In this document: positions 26,494 through 35,939 of the stretch, in pieces
How the letters are laid out: each line of letters starts with the position of its first letter
How positions within the stretch are numbered: the stretch's first letter is position 1
Assembly: GCF_005403045.1 (NCBI RefSeq)
Contig: NZ_BJCL01000008.1
Location: 186,001 to 250,000 of the forward strand
Origin: Pseudaquabacterium pictum
Lineage (GTDB): Bacteria; Pseudomonadota; Gammaproteobacteria; Burkholderiales; Burkholderiaceae_C
Direction of reading: 5' to 3'
Length of the DNA stretch: 64,000 nucleotides
Position numbers and translations under genes: made by a program
Notes under the pieces: generated by a model
What the model saw: only the letters and a program-made list of their open reading frames with translations
The model's database searches: none
What the model was told of the DNA's origin: nothing

Positions 26494-26559
26494 GCGGGGG
26501 CTCCTGAGTGAGGCGGCGATTCTCGTGTCGGCGCGGCGGCCTGGCTGTCACGCGCAGGA

Positions 26560-27828
26560 TCAGTAGGTTTCCAGGTGCAGCCGGCCTTCGCGCTTCAGCG
26601 CGGCGCCCACCGTGTCCCAGTCCAGCCCGGCGGCGGTGGCGATGTCGCGCAGGGCCAGCACCACGCCCTCTTCCATGCTCTTCAGGCCGCAGACGTAGAA
26701 GAAGCTGTTGGCATCCTTCAGCAGCGGCACCAGGTCGGCCGCGCGCTCGCGCATCACGTCCTGCACATAGCGCTTGGGCGCGCCGGGCGTGCGGCTGAAG
26801 GCGAAGTTGCTGTCGATGAAGTCCTTGGGCAGGTTCTGCAGCGGGCCGAAGTAGGGCAGCTCCTGCTGGGTGCGGGCGCCGAAGAACAGCATCAGCTTGC
26901 CGCCCTCGAACTTGCCCGACTGGCGCAGCCGGCGCCGCCACTCGGTCATCGCCCGCATCGGCGCGCTGCCGGTGCCGGTGCAGATCATCACGATGTGGCT
27001 CTTCGGGTGGTTGGGCATCAGGAAGCTGCTGCCGAACGGGCCAATCACCTGCACCGTGTCGCCCACCTGCAGGTCGCACACGAAGTTGCTGGCCACGCCG
27101 CGCACCGGCCGGCCCTGGTGGTCTTCCAGCACCCGCTTCACCGTCAGCGACAGGTTGTTGTAGCCCGGCCGCTCGCCGTTGCGCGGGCTGGCGATGCTGT
27201 ACTGGCGGGCATGGTGCGGCTTGCCGTGGGCATCCAGCCCCGGCGGCAGGATGCCGATGCTCTGGCCTTCCAGCACCGGGAACGGCATGGCGCCGAAGTC
27301 CAGCACGATGTGGTGGGTGTCGTAGTCGGTGCCGACTTCGGTGACCCGCACATTGCCCACCACCGTGGCGGTGACGGACTTCTCCGCCGCCTTCGGGCCG
27401 TAGAGGTTGGTGTAGGCATGGGCGGCCGACCAGGGCGGCAGCGTGGCGCCGTAGGCGCCGGCGTTGAACGGCGCGGCAGCGTTGGCATCGGCCGGACCGC
27501 TGGCGACGGCAGCGGGCGCAGCGTCGGTCACCGCGCCAGCTTCCGCCAGTTCCTCGGCGCTCAGCTCGGCCGGCAGCTCATCCCAGGTCAGCTGCTCTTC
27601 CGGCGTGTAGGCCCGCGCCAGCGGCATGCTGCGCCAGTTGTCGATGCTGCCGGTGGGGCACGGCGAGATGCAGGCCATGCACAGGTTGCACTTGGCCGCA
27701 TCCACCACGTAGTTGCGGTCGTCGTGGGTGATGGCACCCACCGGGCAGGTGGCCTCGCAGGTGTTGCAGCGGATGCAGATCTCGGGATCGATCAGATGCT
27801 GCTTGATGACGGTGACGGCCATGTCCAT
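26560..27828 (-). CDS. boxA: Benzoyl-CoA 2,3-epoxidase reductase component BoxA
   Basis: 422 residues. Two [4Fe-4S] ferredoxin motifs at the N-terminus read [17 protein letters not shown] and [15 protein letters not shown]. An Ala-rich linker (about 85-125) leads to a ferredoxin-NADP reductase-like module with the FAD motif [15 protein letters not shown] and the NADP-binding [13 protein letters not shown]; the C-terminus ends in an aromatic LETY. BoxA passes NADPH electrons to the di-iron protein BoxB, which epoxidises benzoyl-CoA. Gene order boxC-boxB-boxA is as in Azoarcus and Burkholderia. A strong mRNA hairpin lies about 30 bases before the start. Confidence 0.97.
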   Translation of the reverse strand: MDMAVTVIKQHLIDPEICIRCNTCEATCPVGAITHDDRNYVVDAAKCNLCMACISPCPTGSIDNWRSMPLARAYTPEEQLTWDELPAELSAEELAEAGAVTDAAPAAVASGPADANAAAPFNAGAYGATLPPWSAAHAYTNLYGPKAAEKSVTATVVGNVRVTEVGTDYDTHHIVLDFGAMPFPVLEGQSIGILPPGLDAHGKPHHARQYSIASPRNGERPGYNNLSLTVKRVLEDHQGRPVRGVASNFVCDLQVGDTVQVIGPFGSSFLMPNHPKSHIVMICTGTGSAPMRAMTEWRRRLRQSGKFEGGKLMLFFGARTQQELPYFGPLQNLPKDFIDSNFAFSRTPGAPKRYVQDVMRERAADLVPLLKDANSFFYVCGLKSMEEGVVLALRDIATAAGLDWDTVGAALKREGRLHLETY

Positions 27829-27858
27829 GGGTGTGCTCCTCGCGGGGTGCCATTGTGC

Positions 27859-27882
27859 GCAAGGGGCCCGCAGGCCCCTTGC
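27859..27882 (-). other. Perfect intercistronic hairpin between boxB and boxA
   Basis: GCAAGGGGCC-CGCA-GGCCCCTTGC is a 10-bp perfect stem with a 4-base loop in the 76-base gap. In the minus-strand mRNA no U run follows, so it is more likely an mRNA-stability or partial attenuation element than a full terminator. Confidence 0.6.
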
Positions 27883-27904
27883 TCAGTCGCCTGTCGTGGG
27901 GCGA

Positions 27905-29332
27905 TCAGCTGAACCGCACATACTCGAAGTCGACCGGCTGGCGGTTGATGCCCATCACCGGCGGCGCAATCCAGTTGGCGAACTTGCCCGGCTCCACCAC
28001 ACGGCCCATCAGGCCCTGCACATAGGCGCGGTCGGTGGCGCTGGGCAGCCACTCGTCCTGGCGCTGGGCCCATTCCACCTCGCTGACCACCTGGCCCTCG
28101 GGCGACACCTTCACATTGCTCAGCGCGCCGATGTTGCGGTGGAAGGCCTTGTGCGGCGCCTTCAGCTTGAACGGGATGCCGGCCTTCTCGATCACCTTGT
28201 TCCAGCGCTCCACACCGGCCACGCTGTCCTTGATGTAGTCGTCGCGCAGCACCTCGTTCAGCGCGTTGAGCATCGGCACCTCCTTCTCCACCAGCTGGCC
28301 GTTGACGGCATTCAGCACGCGGTAGGTCTGGCCGCGCAGCTGGTGGTCGTCCATGCGCTTGCCTTCCTCGTAGCGGCCCTTCAGGCCGGTGGAGTAGAAG
28401 GTGGCGGCGTTGCTGCTCTCGTCGGCGCCGAACAGGTCGATGGTGACGCTGAAGTGGAAGTTCAGGTAGCGCTGGATGGTCGGCAGGTCGATCACGCCGG
28501 CGGCGCGCAGCTTGGCCGGGTCGTCGGTCTTCAGCTCGTTCATCGCCGCGCAGGTGCGGCTGATGACGCGGCTGACACCCGACTCGCCCACGAACATGTG
28601 GTGCGCTTCCTCGGTCAGCATGAACTTCGTGGTCCGCGCCAGCGGGTCGAAGCTGCTCTCGGCCAACGCGCACAGCTGGAACTTGCCGTCGCGGTCGGTG
28701 AAGTAGGTGAACATGAAGAAGCTCAGCCAGTCGGGCGTCTGCTCGTTGAAGGCCTGCAGGATGCGCGGGTTGTCCTCCTGGCCGCTGCGGCGCTCCAGCA
28801 GGGCTTCGCCTTCCTCGCGGCCGTCGCGGCCGAAGTGCTTGTGCAGCAGGTAGACCATCGCCCACAGGTGGCGGCCCTCTTCCACGTTGATCTGGTAGAG
28901 GTTGCGCAGGTCGTACATGCTGGGCGCCGTCAAGCCCAGGTGGCGCTGCTGCTCCACGCTGGCCGGCTCGGTGTCGCCCTGGGTCACGATGATGCGGCGC
29001 AGGTTGGCGCGGTACTCGCCGGGCACGTCCTGCCAGGCCTTCTCGCCCTTGTGGTCGCCGAAGTGGATCTTGCGCTCGGCGTCCCCCGGATTCAGGAAGA
29101 TGCCCCAGCGGTAGTCACGCATCTTCACGTGGCCGAACTGCGCCCAGCCCTGCGGATCGACGCTGACCGCGGTGCGCAGGTAGACCTCGCTGTCGGTGCT
29201 GCCCTCGGGGCCCATGTCGCCCCACCAGTCCAGGAAGTTGGGCTGCCACTGCTCCAGCGCGCGCTGCAGCGTGCGGTCTTCGCTGAGGTTGACGTTGTTC
29301 GGGATCTTCTCGCTGTAATTCATGGTGCTCAT
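27905..29332 (-). CDS. boxB: Benzoyl-CoA 2,3-epoxidase oxygenase component BoxB
   Basis: 475 residues. The sequence follows BoxB throughout, from MNYSEKIPNNVNLSEDRTLQ (after an MST extension) to the C-terminus. Di-iron ligands are visible as the helix pairs VEEGRHLWAMVYLL and LTEEAHHMFVGESG. With BoxA, O2 and NADPH it makes 2,3-epoxybenzoyl-CoA. An alternative start two or three codons downstream (MNYSEK) is possible. It follows boxC by 89 bases and precedes boxA by 76 bases. Confidence 0.97.
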   Translation of the reverse strand: MSTMNYSEKIPNNVNLSEDRTLQRALEQWQPNFLDWWGDMGPEGSTDSEVYLRTAVSVDPQGWAQFGHVKMRDYRWGIFLNPGDAERKIHFGDHKGEKAWQDVPGEYRANLRRIIVTQGDTEPASVEQQRHLGLTAPSMYDLRNLYQINVEEGRHLWAMVYLLHKHFGRDGREEGEALLERRSGQEDNPRILQAFNEQTPDWLSFFMFTYFTDRDGKFQLCALAESSFDPLARTTKFMLTEEAHHMFVGESGVSRVISRTCAAMNELKTDDPAKLRAAGVIDLPTIQRYLNFHFSVTIDLFGADESSNAATFYSTGLKGRYEEGKRMDDHQLRGQTYRVLNAVNGQLVEKEVPMLNALNEVLRDDYIKDSVAGVERWNKVIEKAGIPFKLKAPHKAFHRNIGALSNVKVSPEGQVVSEVEWAQRQDEWLPSATDRAYVQGLMGRVVEPGKFANWIAPPVMGINRQPVDFEYVRFS

Positions 29333-29421
29333 GGCGGTGTGTCTCTTGAAAGTTCAGCGCTGGGGGAAGAGTTCGGTTGCAGCGCGCCCCGCGACAGCGC
29401 TGCACAACGAGAGTTGAAGGC

Positions 29422-31080
<1,659 letters not shown>

Positions 31081-31098
31081 GGGGCTGCCTCCGGGATA

Positions 31099-31145
31099 TG
31101 CAAAATAATGCTTGTTTGCGCAAGCGGTGCACGCATCATACTGCA
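31099..31145. promoter_or_regulatory. BoxR-type operator pair upstream of boxC
   Basis: Site A at 31099-31112 reads TGCA-AAATAA-TGCT. Site B at 31132-31145 reads CGCA-TCATAC-TGCA. Both fit a TGCA-N6-TGCA pattern and reappear in the same order and orientation in the boxR control region. A weaker TGCA-N6-TGCC lies at 31172-31185. BzdR/BoxR proteins of Azoarcus recognise TGCA direct repeats and are released by benzoyl-CoA. Confidence 0.7.
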
Positions 31146-31162
31146 CATCAATGGCGCGTCAA
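31135..31162 (-). promoter_or_regulatory. Sigma-70 promoter of boxC operon
   Basis: On the minus strand TTGACG (31162-31157), a 16-base spacer and TATGAT (31140-31135) make a good promoter. Transcription would start near 31128, leaving a leader of about 48 bases. Operator site B covers the -10 box, consistent with repression by BoxR in the absence of benzoyl-CoA. Confidence 0.7.
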
Positions 31163-31290
31163 GTGCTGACCTGCACTTTTCTGCCTGTCCTCGGCTTGAC
31201 GCCGAATCAGCCTGCGCAAGGTGTGGGTCCGGCGCGCGGCCGGGCCAGAATGCGCCCGCACCGTCCACCGCCACCTGCCCGCCCACCACC

Positions 31291-31950
31291 ATGCCCTTGC
31301 GCCGCTCCACGCGCCATCTGTTGCAGCTGTTCGTCACCGGGCTGCTGGCCGCGCTGCCGCTGGCCGCCACCGTGGCCATCTTCTGGTGGCTGACCGACCT
31401 GCTGCTGGGCTGGGTGGGCCCGGACAGCCTGGTCGGCGGCGCGCTGGTGGCGCTGGGCCTGGGGCTGGGCGACTCGCTGCTGGTGGGCTACCTGCTGGGC
31501 ATCTGCATCGTCATCGCGGCGCTGGTGATGCTGGGTGCGCTGGTGCGCACCGGCCTGCAGCAGGGCGCCAGCCGCCTGTTCAACCGCGCCATGGGCCGCA
31601 TTCCGCTGGTGCGCACCGTCTACGAGCTGTCGACCCGGCTGGTCGACCTGCTGCGCCAGAAGGACCGCGAGGGGCCGCGGTCGATGAGCGCGGTGTGGGT
31701 GCACTTCGGCGGCGCCGACACCCACGGCGTGGTGGTGCTGGCCCTGCTGTCGGCACCCGGCCCGGTGCTGCTGGAAGGCCGGCCGCACCTGGCGGTGATC
31801 GTGCCCACGGCGCCGGTGCCGGTGGGCGGCGGCCTGTTGTTCGTGCCCGCCGATTGGGTGCGCCCGGCCGACGTCGGCGTGGAAGCGCTGACCAGCATCT
31901 ATGTGTCGATGGGCGTGACGGCCCGCCAGCACCTGCCGCAGGCCGAGTGA
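31291..31950 (+). CDS. DUF502 inner-membrane protein
   Basis: 219 residues starting MPLRRSTRHLLQLFVTG. Two membrane helices (about 9-37 and 50-80) are followed by a soluble domain with IPLVRTVYELSTRLVDLL and the Gly/Pro-rich segments PVPVGGGLLFVPADWV. These are hallmarks of DUF502, a widespread family of unknown function, often annotated as putative transport or stress protein. It sits between the two halves of the box cluster, divergent from boxC and convergent with boxR, and may simply be a bystander. The promoter must share the 210-base region with boxC. Confidence 0.88.
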   Translation: MPLRRSTRHLLQLFVTGLLAALPLAATVAIFWWLTDLLLGWVGPDSLVGGALVALGLGLGDSLLVGYLLGICIVIAALVMLGALVRTGLQQGASRLFNRAMGRIPLVRTVYELSTRLVDLLRQKDREGPRSMSAVWVHFGGADTHGVVVLALLSAPGPVLLEGRPHLAVIVPTAPVPVGGGLLFVPADWVRPADVGVEALTSIYVSMGVTARQHLPQAE

Positions 31951-31975
31951 GCGCCCACTGCCTTCACCCAGCAAA

Positions 31976-32938
31976 TCAGCCCGGGATCGCCAGCGCCGCC
32001 CGCACCTGCGTGCGCAGGGCCTGGAAGGTGGCCTGCAGCGGCGCCGCGCTGGTGTCCAGCACCATGTCGGCCTGGCTGTAGAAGGCGGCGCGGCCGGCCA
32101 GGATCTGGCGCAGGTCGTCCATGGCCTCGCGGCTGGCGGCCATGGGCCGCAAATCGCCCTGGGCCGCCACCCGCGCCATGTGGTCTTCCGGCGCCGCCTG
32201 CAGCCACACGGTGGTGCAGTGGCTCAGCAGCAGGTTGAAGGTGGCCGCGTCGCTGACCAGGCCGCCGGGCGTGGCGATCACCGCCTCGGGGTAGATCTGG
32301 ATCGCCTCTTCCAGCGCCCGGCGCTCGTAGCGGCGGTAGGCGCTCTGGCCGTACAGCGCCTGGATCTCGGCGATGCTGCAGCCGGCGAACTGCTCGATCT
32401 GCCGGCTCAGCTCGACGAACGGAAAGCCCAGGTCGTCGGCCAGCAGCTGGCCCAGCGTGGACTTGCCGGCGCCGCGCAGGCCGATCAGCGCCACCAGCTG
32501 GGTGCGCCCGCGGGTGCCGGTGGCCGCGCCGCTGCCGCCGCCCAGCAGCTCGCTGACGGCCACCCGCACCCGCCGCAGCGTGGCCTCGTCGCGGCCCTGC
32601 AGCAGCTCGCGGATCAGCAGCCACTCGGGTGTCGAGGTGGTCACGTCGCCGGTCAGCTCGGCCAGCGGGCACTGCAGCGCGCCGGCCACCTGCTGCAGCA
32701 CCAGGAAGGACGCATTGCCGATGCCGTATTCCAGGTTGGCCAGGTGGCGCTCGCTGACGTCGGCGGCCAAGGCCAAGGCCTTGCGCGTCATGCCGCGGGC
32801 AGCACGCAGCCGGCGCACCCGCTCGCCCAGGGCCAGCAGCGCCGGGTTCTTGTCGTCGCCGGGGCCGGTGGGCTCGGCGCTGGCCGGCAGGTCCGCCTTC
32901 GGTGTTAACCCGGGTGAATGCATTATAGTGCTTGACAT
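31976..32938 (-). CDS. boxR: Benzoyl-CoA-responsive regulator BoxR (HTH plus shikimate-kinase-like domain)
   Basis: 320 residues. An N-terminal XRE-type helix-turn-helix (about 35-95: TRKALALAADVSERHLANLE) is joined by a linker to a C-terminal shikimate-kinase-like module with P loop GLRGAGKST at 153-161. This two-part design is that of BzdR/BoxR, where the kinase-like domain senses benzoyl-CoA rather than phosphorylating shikimate. It should repress the box operons. The start at 32938 is 28 bases from the predicted transcript start; a second ATG at 32923 is possible. A much longer same-frame opening upstream is only antisense to the ligase. Confidence 0.95.
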   Translation of the reverse strand: MSSTIMHSPGLTPKADLPASAEPTGPGDDKNPALLALGERVRRLRAARGMTRKALALAADVSERHLANLEYGIGNASFLVLQQVAGALQCPLAELTGDVTTSTPEWLLIRELLQGRDEATLRRVRVAVSELLGGGSGAATGTRGRTQLVALIGLRGAGKSTLGQLLADDLGFPFVELSRQIEQFAGCSIAEIQALYGQSAYRRYERRALEEAIQIYPEAVIATPGGLVSDAATFNLLLSHCTTVWLQAAPEDHMARVAAQGDLRPMAASREAMDDLRQILAGRAAFYSQADMVLDTSAAPLQATFQALRTQVRAALAIPG

Positions 32939-32983
32939 GGTGGGGGTGCGGCGGTACCTTTCGGTGACTTGCACAATACTGCA
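32919..32983. promoter_or_regulatory. BoxR-type operator pair between boxR and the ligase operon
   Basis: Site D at 32919-32932 reads TGCA-TTATAG-TGCT and site E at 32970-32983 reads TGCA-CAATAC-TGCA. D resembles site A (TGCN6TGCTTG) and E resembles site B (ATACTGCA-ATCA) of the boxC region. D abuts the -35 box of the ligase promoter. E overlaps the -10 box of boxR and the expected start of the ligase transcript, so one regulator could control both directions. Confidence 0.7.
32932..32960 (+). promoter_or_regulatory. Promoter of the ligase/ABC operon
   Basis: A consensus TTGACA (32932-32937), 17-base spacer and TACCTT (32955-32960). The -10 is weak (3 of 6), the -35 perfect. Start expected near 32967, directly before operator site E. 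Confidence 0.5.
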
Positions 32984-33001
32984 TATCACCGGCCGCTGCA
33001 A
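32973..33001 (-). promoter_or_regulatory. Promoter of boxR
   Basis: On the minus strand TTGCAG (33001-32996), 17-base spacer and TATTGT (32978-32973). Operator site E overlaps the -10, suggesting autoregulation. Confidence 0.55.
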
Positions 33002-33034
33002 GCCGATGGTGTGCGGCCGACGGAGACCCCCACT

Positions 33035-33499
33035 GTGCCCCAGACCGTCCTGCGCGCGCCGCTGGCCGCCCTCACCGCCCAACTGGCCGGCCGTCCGCTG
33101 GATGCGGCGCTGGACGCCTGGCTGAATGCCGAACACGGCGCCGGCAGCGCCACCTTCGCCACGCTGCAGGCCGCCTGCCAGCAGGGCGTGGCCGAAGGCT
33201 GGCTGTGCAACCGCGAAGGCGGCGGCATCCGCTACGGCCGGGTGTTCAAGCCGGCCGACGACCTGCACGGCTTTTCGGTCGACGTCGTCGACATGGCCGA
33301 CATCGCCGGCCCGCACCACACCCATCCGCTGGGCGAGATCGACCTGATCATGCCGATCGACGGCGATGCCCGCTTCGACGGCCGGCCCGCCGGCTGGCTG
33401 GTCTGCCCGCCCGGCAGCGCCCACCCGCCCACGGTGACCGGCGGCCGCGCGCTGGTGCTGTACCTGCTGCCCGAAGGCCGCATCGATTTCACCAAGTGA
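33035..33499 (+). CDS. DUF4863 / 4-hydroxylaminobenzoate lyase-like protein
   Basis: 154 residues from a GTG with CGGAGAC 7 bases upstream; a TTG at 32969 in the same frame would lie in operator site E and is rejected. A helical N-terminus leads to a small cupin-like domain with HHTHPLGEIDLIMPIDG and GSAHPPTVTGGRALVLYLLP; the His and Glu residues could bind a metal. The family includes PnbB, which converts 4-hydroxylaminobenzoate to protocatechuate, but many members sit in box clusters without nitrobenzoate genes. Here it precedes benzoate-CoA ligase and follows a BoxR operator, so a role in benzoate metabolism is likely but undefined. Confidence 0.8.
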   Translation: MPQTVLRAPLAALTAQLAGRPLDAALDAWLNAEHGAGSATFATLQAACQQGVAEGWLCNREGGGIRYGRVFKPADDLHGFSVDVVDMADIAGPHHTHPLGEIDLIMPIDGDARFDGRPAGWLVCPPGSAHPPTVTGGRALVLYLLPEGRIDFTK

Positions 33500-33538
33500 G
33501 CCCCCATGGCCACTGAAGGGCCACCAGGAGACACCCGC

Positions 33539-35137
33539 ATGCCCCCGATCCCCCACGTCAGCCCGCCGCCCGAGCGCTTCAACATCGCCGCCCACCTGCT
33601 GGCCGCCAATGCCGGCCGCGCCGCCAAGGCCGCCTTCATCGACGACCGCGGCACGCTGACCTACGGACAGCTGGACGAGCGCGCCCGCCGCCTGGCGGCA
33701 GCCCTGCGCGCGGCCGGCCTGAAGCGCGAGGAACGGGTGCTGCTGCTGATGCTGGACGGCACCGACTGGCCGGTGGCCTTCCTCGGCAGCATCTACGCCG
33801 GCCTGGTGCCGGTGGCCGTCAACACCCTGCTGACCGCCGCCGACTACGCCTACATGCTGGAGCACAGCCGCGCCCAGGCGGTGCTGGTGTCCGGCGCCTT
33901 GTTGCCCACGCTGACCGCCGGCATGGTGCAGAGCGACCATGAGGTGCAGAAGGTGGTGGTGTCGCAACCGGTCGCCCCGCTGCACCCGGCCGAGGTCGAG
34001 TTCGAAGCCTTCCTGGCCGCCGCCGCGCCGCTGCAGAAGCCGGCTGCCACCGGCGCCGACGACCCGGCCTTCTGGCTGTATTCCAGCGGCTCCACCGGCC
34101 GGCCCAAGGGCACGGTGCACAGCCAGGCCAACCCGTACTGGACCTGCGAGCTGTACGGCAAGGCGGTGCTGGGCCTGGTGGAGACCGACGTCTGCTTCTC
34201 CGCCGCCAAGCTGTACTTCGCCTACGGCCTGGGCAACGGCCTCACCTTCCCGATGAGCGTGGGCGCCACCACGCTGCTGATGGCCGAGCGGCCCACGCCC
34301 GATGCCACCTTCAAGCGCTGGCTGGGCGGCGTGGGTGGCGCCAGGCCCACGGTGTTCTACGGCGCGCCCACCGGCTTTGCCGGCATGCTGGCCCATCCGG
34401 CGCTGCCGGCCGCGAAGGACGTGGCGCTGCGCCTGGTGTCGTCGGCAGGCGAGGCCCTGCCCGCCGAGATCGGCGAGCGCTTCCAGCGCCACTTCGGCGT
34501 CGACATCGTCGACGGCATCGGCAGCACCGAGATGCTGCACATCTTCCTGTCGAACCGGCCTGAGAAAGTGCGCTACGGCAGCACCGGCTGGCCGGTGCCG
34601 GGCTACGACATCGAGCTGCGAGGCGAGACCGGCGGCCCGGTGCCCCTGAATGCCGACGGGACCAGTGAGCCCGGCGACCTCTACATCCACGGCCCCAGCG
34701 CGGCGCTGATGTACTGGGGCAACCGCCAGAAGAGCCGCGAGACCTTCCAGGGCGGCTGGACCAAGAGCGGCGACAAGTACGTGCGCAATGCCGACGGCAG
34801 CTACACCTACAGCGGCCGCTCGGACGACATGCTCAAGGTCAGCGGCATCTACGTCAGCCCCTTCGAGGTGGAAGCCACGCTGGTGCAGCACCCCGCCGTG
34901 CTGGAGGCCGCGGTGATCGGCGTGCCCGACGCCGAGGGCCTGACCAAGACCAAGGCCTTCGTGGTGCGCAAGGCCGGCGCCGCGGTGACCGAGGACGAGC
35001 TGAAGGCCTTCGTCAAGGACCGGCTGGCGCCCTACAAGTACCCGCGCCTGATCGCCTTCGTCGACGACCTGCCCAAGACGGCCACCGGCAAGATCCAGCG
35101 CTTCAAATTGCGCGATCAAGAGAAGGCTGCTGGGTGA
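33539..35137 (+). CDS. bclA: Benzoate-CoA ligase
   Basis: 532 residues. The ATG at 33539 is chosen because AGGAG lies 8 bases before it; the ATG at 33506 lacks a ribosome-binding site. The ANL-superfamily motifs are complete: phosphate loop YSSGSTGRPKGTVH, IGSTEMLHIFLSN, YSGRSDDMLKVSGIYVSPFE and the catalytic C-terminal lysine in PKTATGKIQRFKLR. The pattern matches benzoate-CoA ligases (BclA/BadA type) rather than acetate or 4-hydroxybenzoate ligases. It activates benzoate to benzoyl-CoA, the substrate of BoxAB and the expected inducer of BoxR. Confidence 0.94.
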   Translation: MPPIPHVSPPPERFNIAAHLLAANAGRAAKAAFIDDRGTLTYGQLDERARRLAAALRAAGLKREERVLLLMLDGTDWPVAFLGSIYAGLVPVAVNTLLTAADYAYMLEHSRAQAVLVSGALLPTLTAGMVQSDHEVQKVVVSQPVAPLHPAEVEFEAFLAAAAPLQKPAATGADDPAFWLYSSGSTGRPKGTVHSQANPYWTCELYGKAVLGLVETDVCFSAAKLYFAYGLGNGLTFPMSVGATTLLMAERPTPDATFKRWLGGVGGARPTVFYGAPTGFAGMLAHPALPAAKDVALRLVSSAGEALPAEIGERFQRHFGVDIVDGIGSTEMLHIFLSNRPEKVRYGSTGWPVPGYDIELRGETGGPVPLNADGTSEPGDLYIHGPSAALMYWGNRQKSRETFQGGWTKSGDKYVRNADGSYTYSGRSDDMLKVSGIYVSPFEVEATLVQHPAVLEAAVIGVPDAEGLTKTKAFVVRKAGAAVTEDELKAFVKDRLAPYKYPRLIAFVDDLPKTATGKIQRFKLRDQEKAAG

Positions 35138-35937
35138 GCGCTGCGCTGGTCAGCGTCGATTGGGCCAGCCGGCCGGTGCAGATTGAGCATGCCTGGGTGG
35201 GCGTGCCCGACCCGGCGGCGCCGCTGCTGGTCTTCCTGCACGAGGGCCTGGGCTCGGTGTCGATGTGGCGCGACTTCCCCGGCCGGCTGTGCCGCACGCT
35301 GGGCTGGCGCGGGCTGGTGTATTCACGGCCGGGCTATGGCCAATCCACGCCCCGCGCCGCCGACGAGCACTGGGCCCCCGACTTCATGCACCGCCAGGCC
35401 GAGGACCTGCTGCCCGCGCTGCTGGCCACGCTGGGCGTCACCGGCCGCTACAGCCTGTTCGGCCACAGCGACGGCGGCAGCATCGCGCTGCTGCACGCCG
35501 CCCACCAGCCCGACCGGGTGGACCAGGTGGTGGCGCTGGCGCCGCACATCCTGGTCGAGCCCATCAGCCTGGCCAGCATCCGCCAGGCGCGCGACCAGTA
35601 CATCAACAGCGACCTGCACGGCCGCCTGGCGCGTCACCATGCGGATGTGGATTCGGCCTTCTACGGCTGGAACGACATCTGGCTGGCGCCCGAGTTTCTA
35701 CCGTGGGATCTGCGCCCCCGGCTCCCCTACATTCGGTGCCCGGTGCTGGCCATCCAGGGCGTGGACGATGTCTACGGCACGATGGCCCAGATCGACGGCA
35801 TTGCCGACGCCCTGCCCGGCACCCGGTTGTTGAAGCTGCCCGCCTGCGGCCATTCCCCCCACCGCGACCAGCCCGAGGCTGTGCTCGCTGCCTGCCAGGC
35901 CTTCCTGGCCGGCGTTCCTTCCCCCCAGGAGACATGA
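35134..35937 (+). CDS. Alpha/beta-fold hydrolase of the box cluster
   Basis: 267 residues, GTG start overlapping the ligase stop. The nucleophile elbow is GHSDGGS (S112); an oxyanion region HEGLGSVSMW, a likely acid in QGVDDVYG and a His in CGHSPHRDQPEA complete a catalytic triad. Similar hydrolases occur in many Burkholderiales box clusters; the substrate is unknown. A thioesterase that recovers CoA from dead-end acyl-CoA, or an ester or lactone hydrolase, would fit. Its translation is coupled to the ligase and to the following binding protein. Confidence 0.85.
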   Translation: MSAALVSVDWASRPVQIEHAWVGVPDPAAPLLVFLHEGLGSVSMWRDFPGRLCRTLGWRGLVYSRPGYGQSTPRAADEHWAPDFMHRQAEDLLPALLATLGVTGRYSLFGHSDGGSIALLHAAHQPDRVDQVVALAPHILVEPISLASIRQARDQYINSDLHGRLARHHADVDSAFYGWNDIWLAPEFLPWDLRPRLPYIRCPVLAIQGVDDVYGTMAQIDGIADALPGTRLLKLPACGHSPHRDQPEAVLAACQAFLAGVPSPQET

Positions 35938-35939
35938 CG

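Noticed and set aside
32939-35119. Minus-strand frame continuous with boxR, making a protein of about 1047 residues
   Set aside because: The extra 727 codons are antisense to benzoate-CoA ligase and the DUF4863 gene and cross the promoter region; BoxR has a normal start at 32938.
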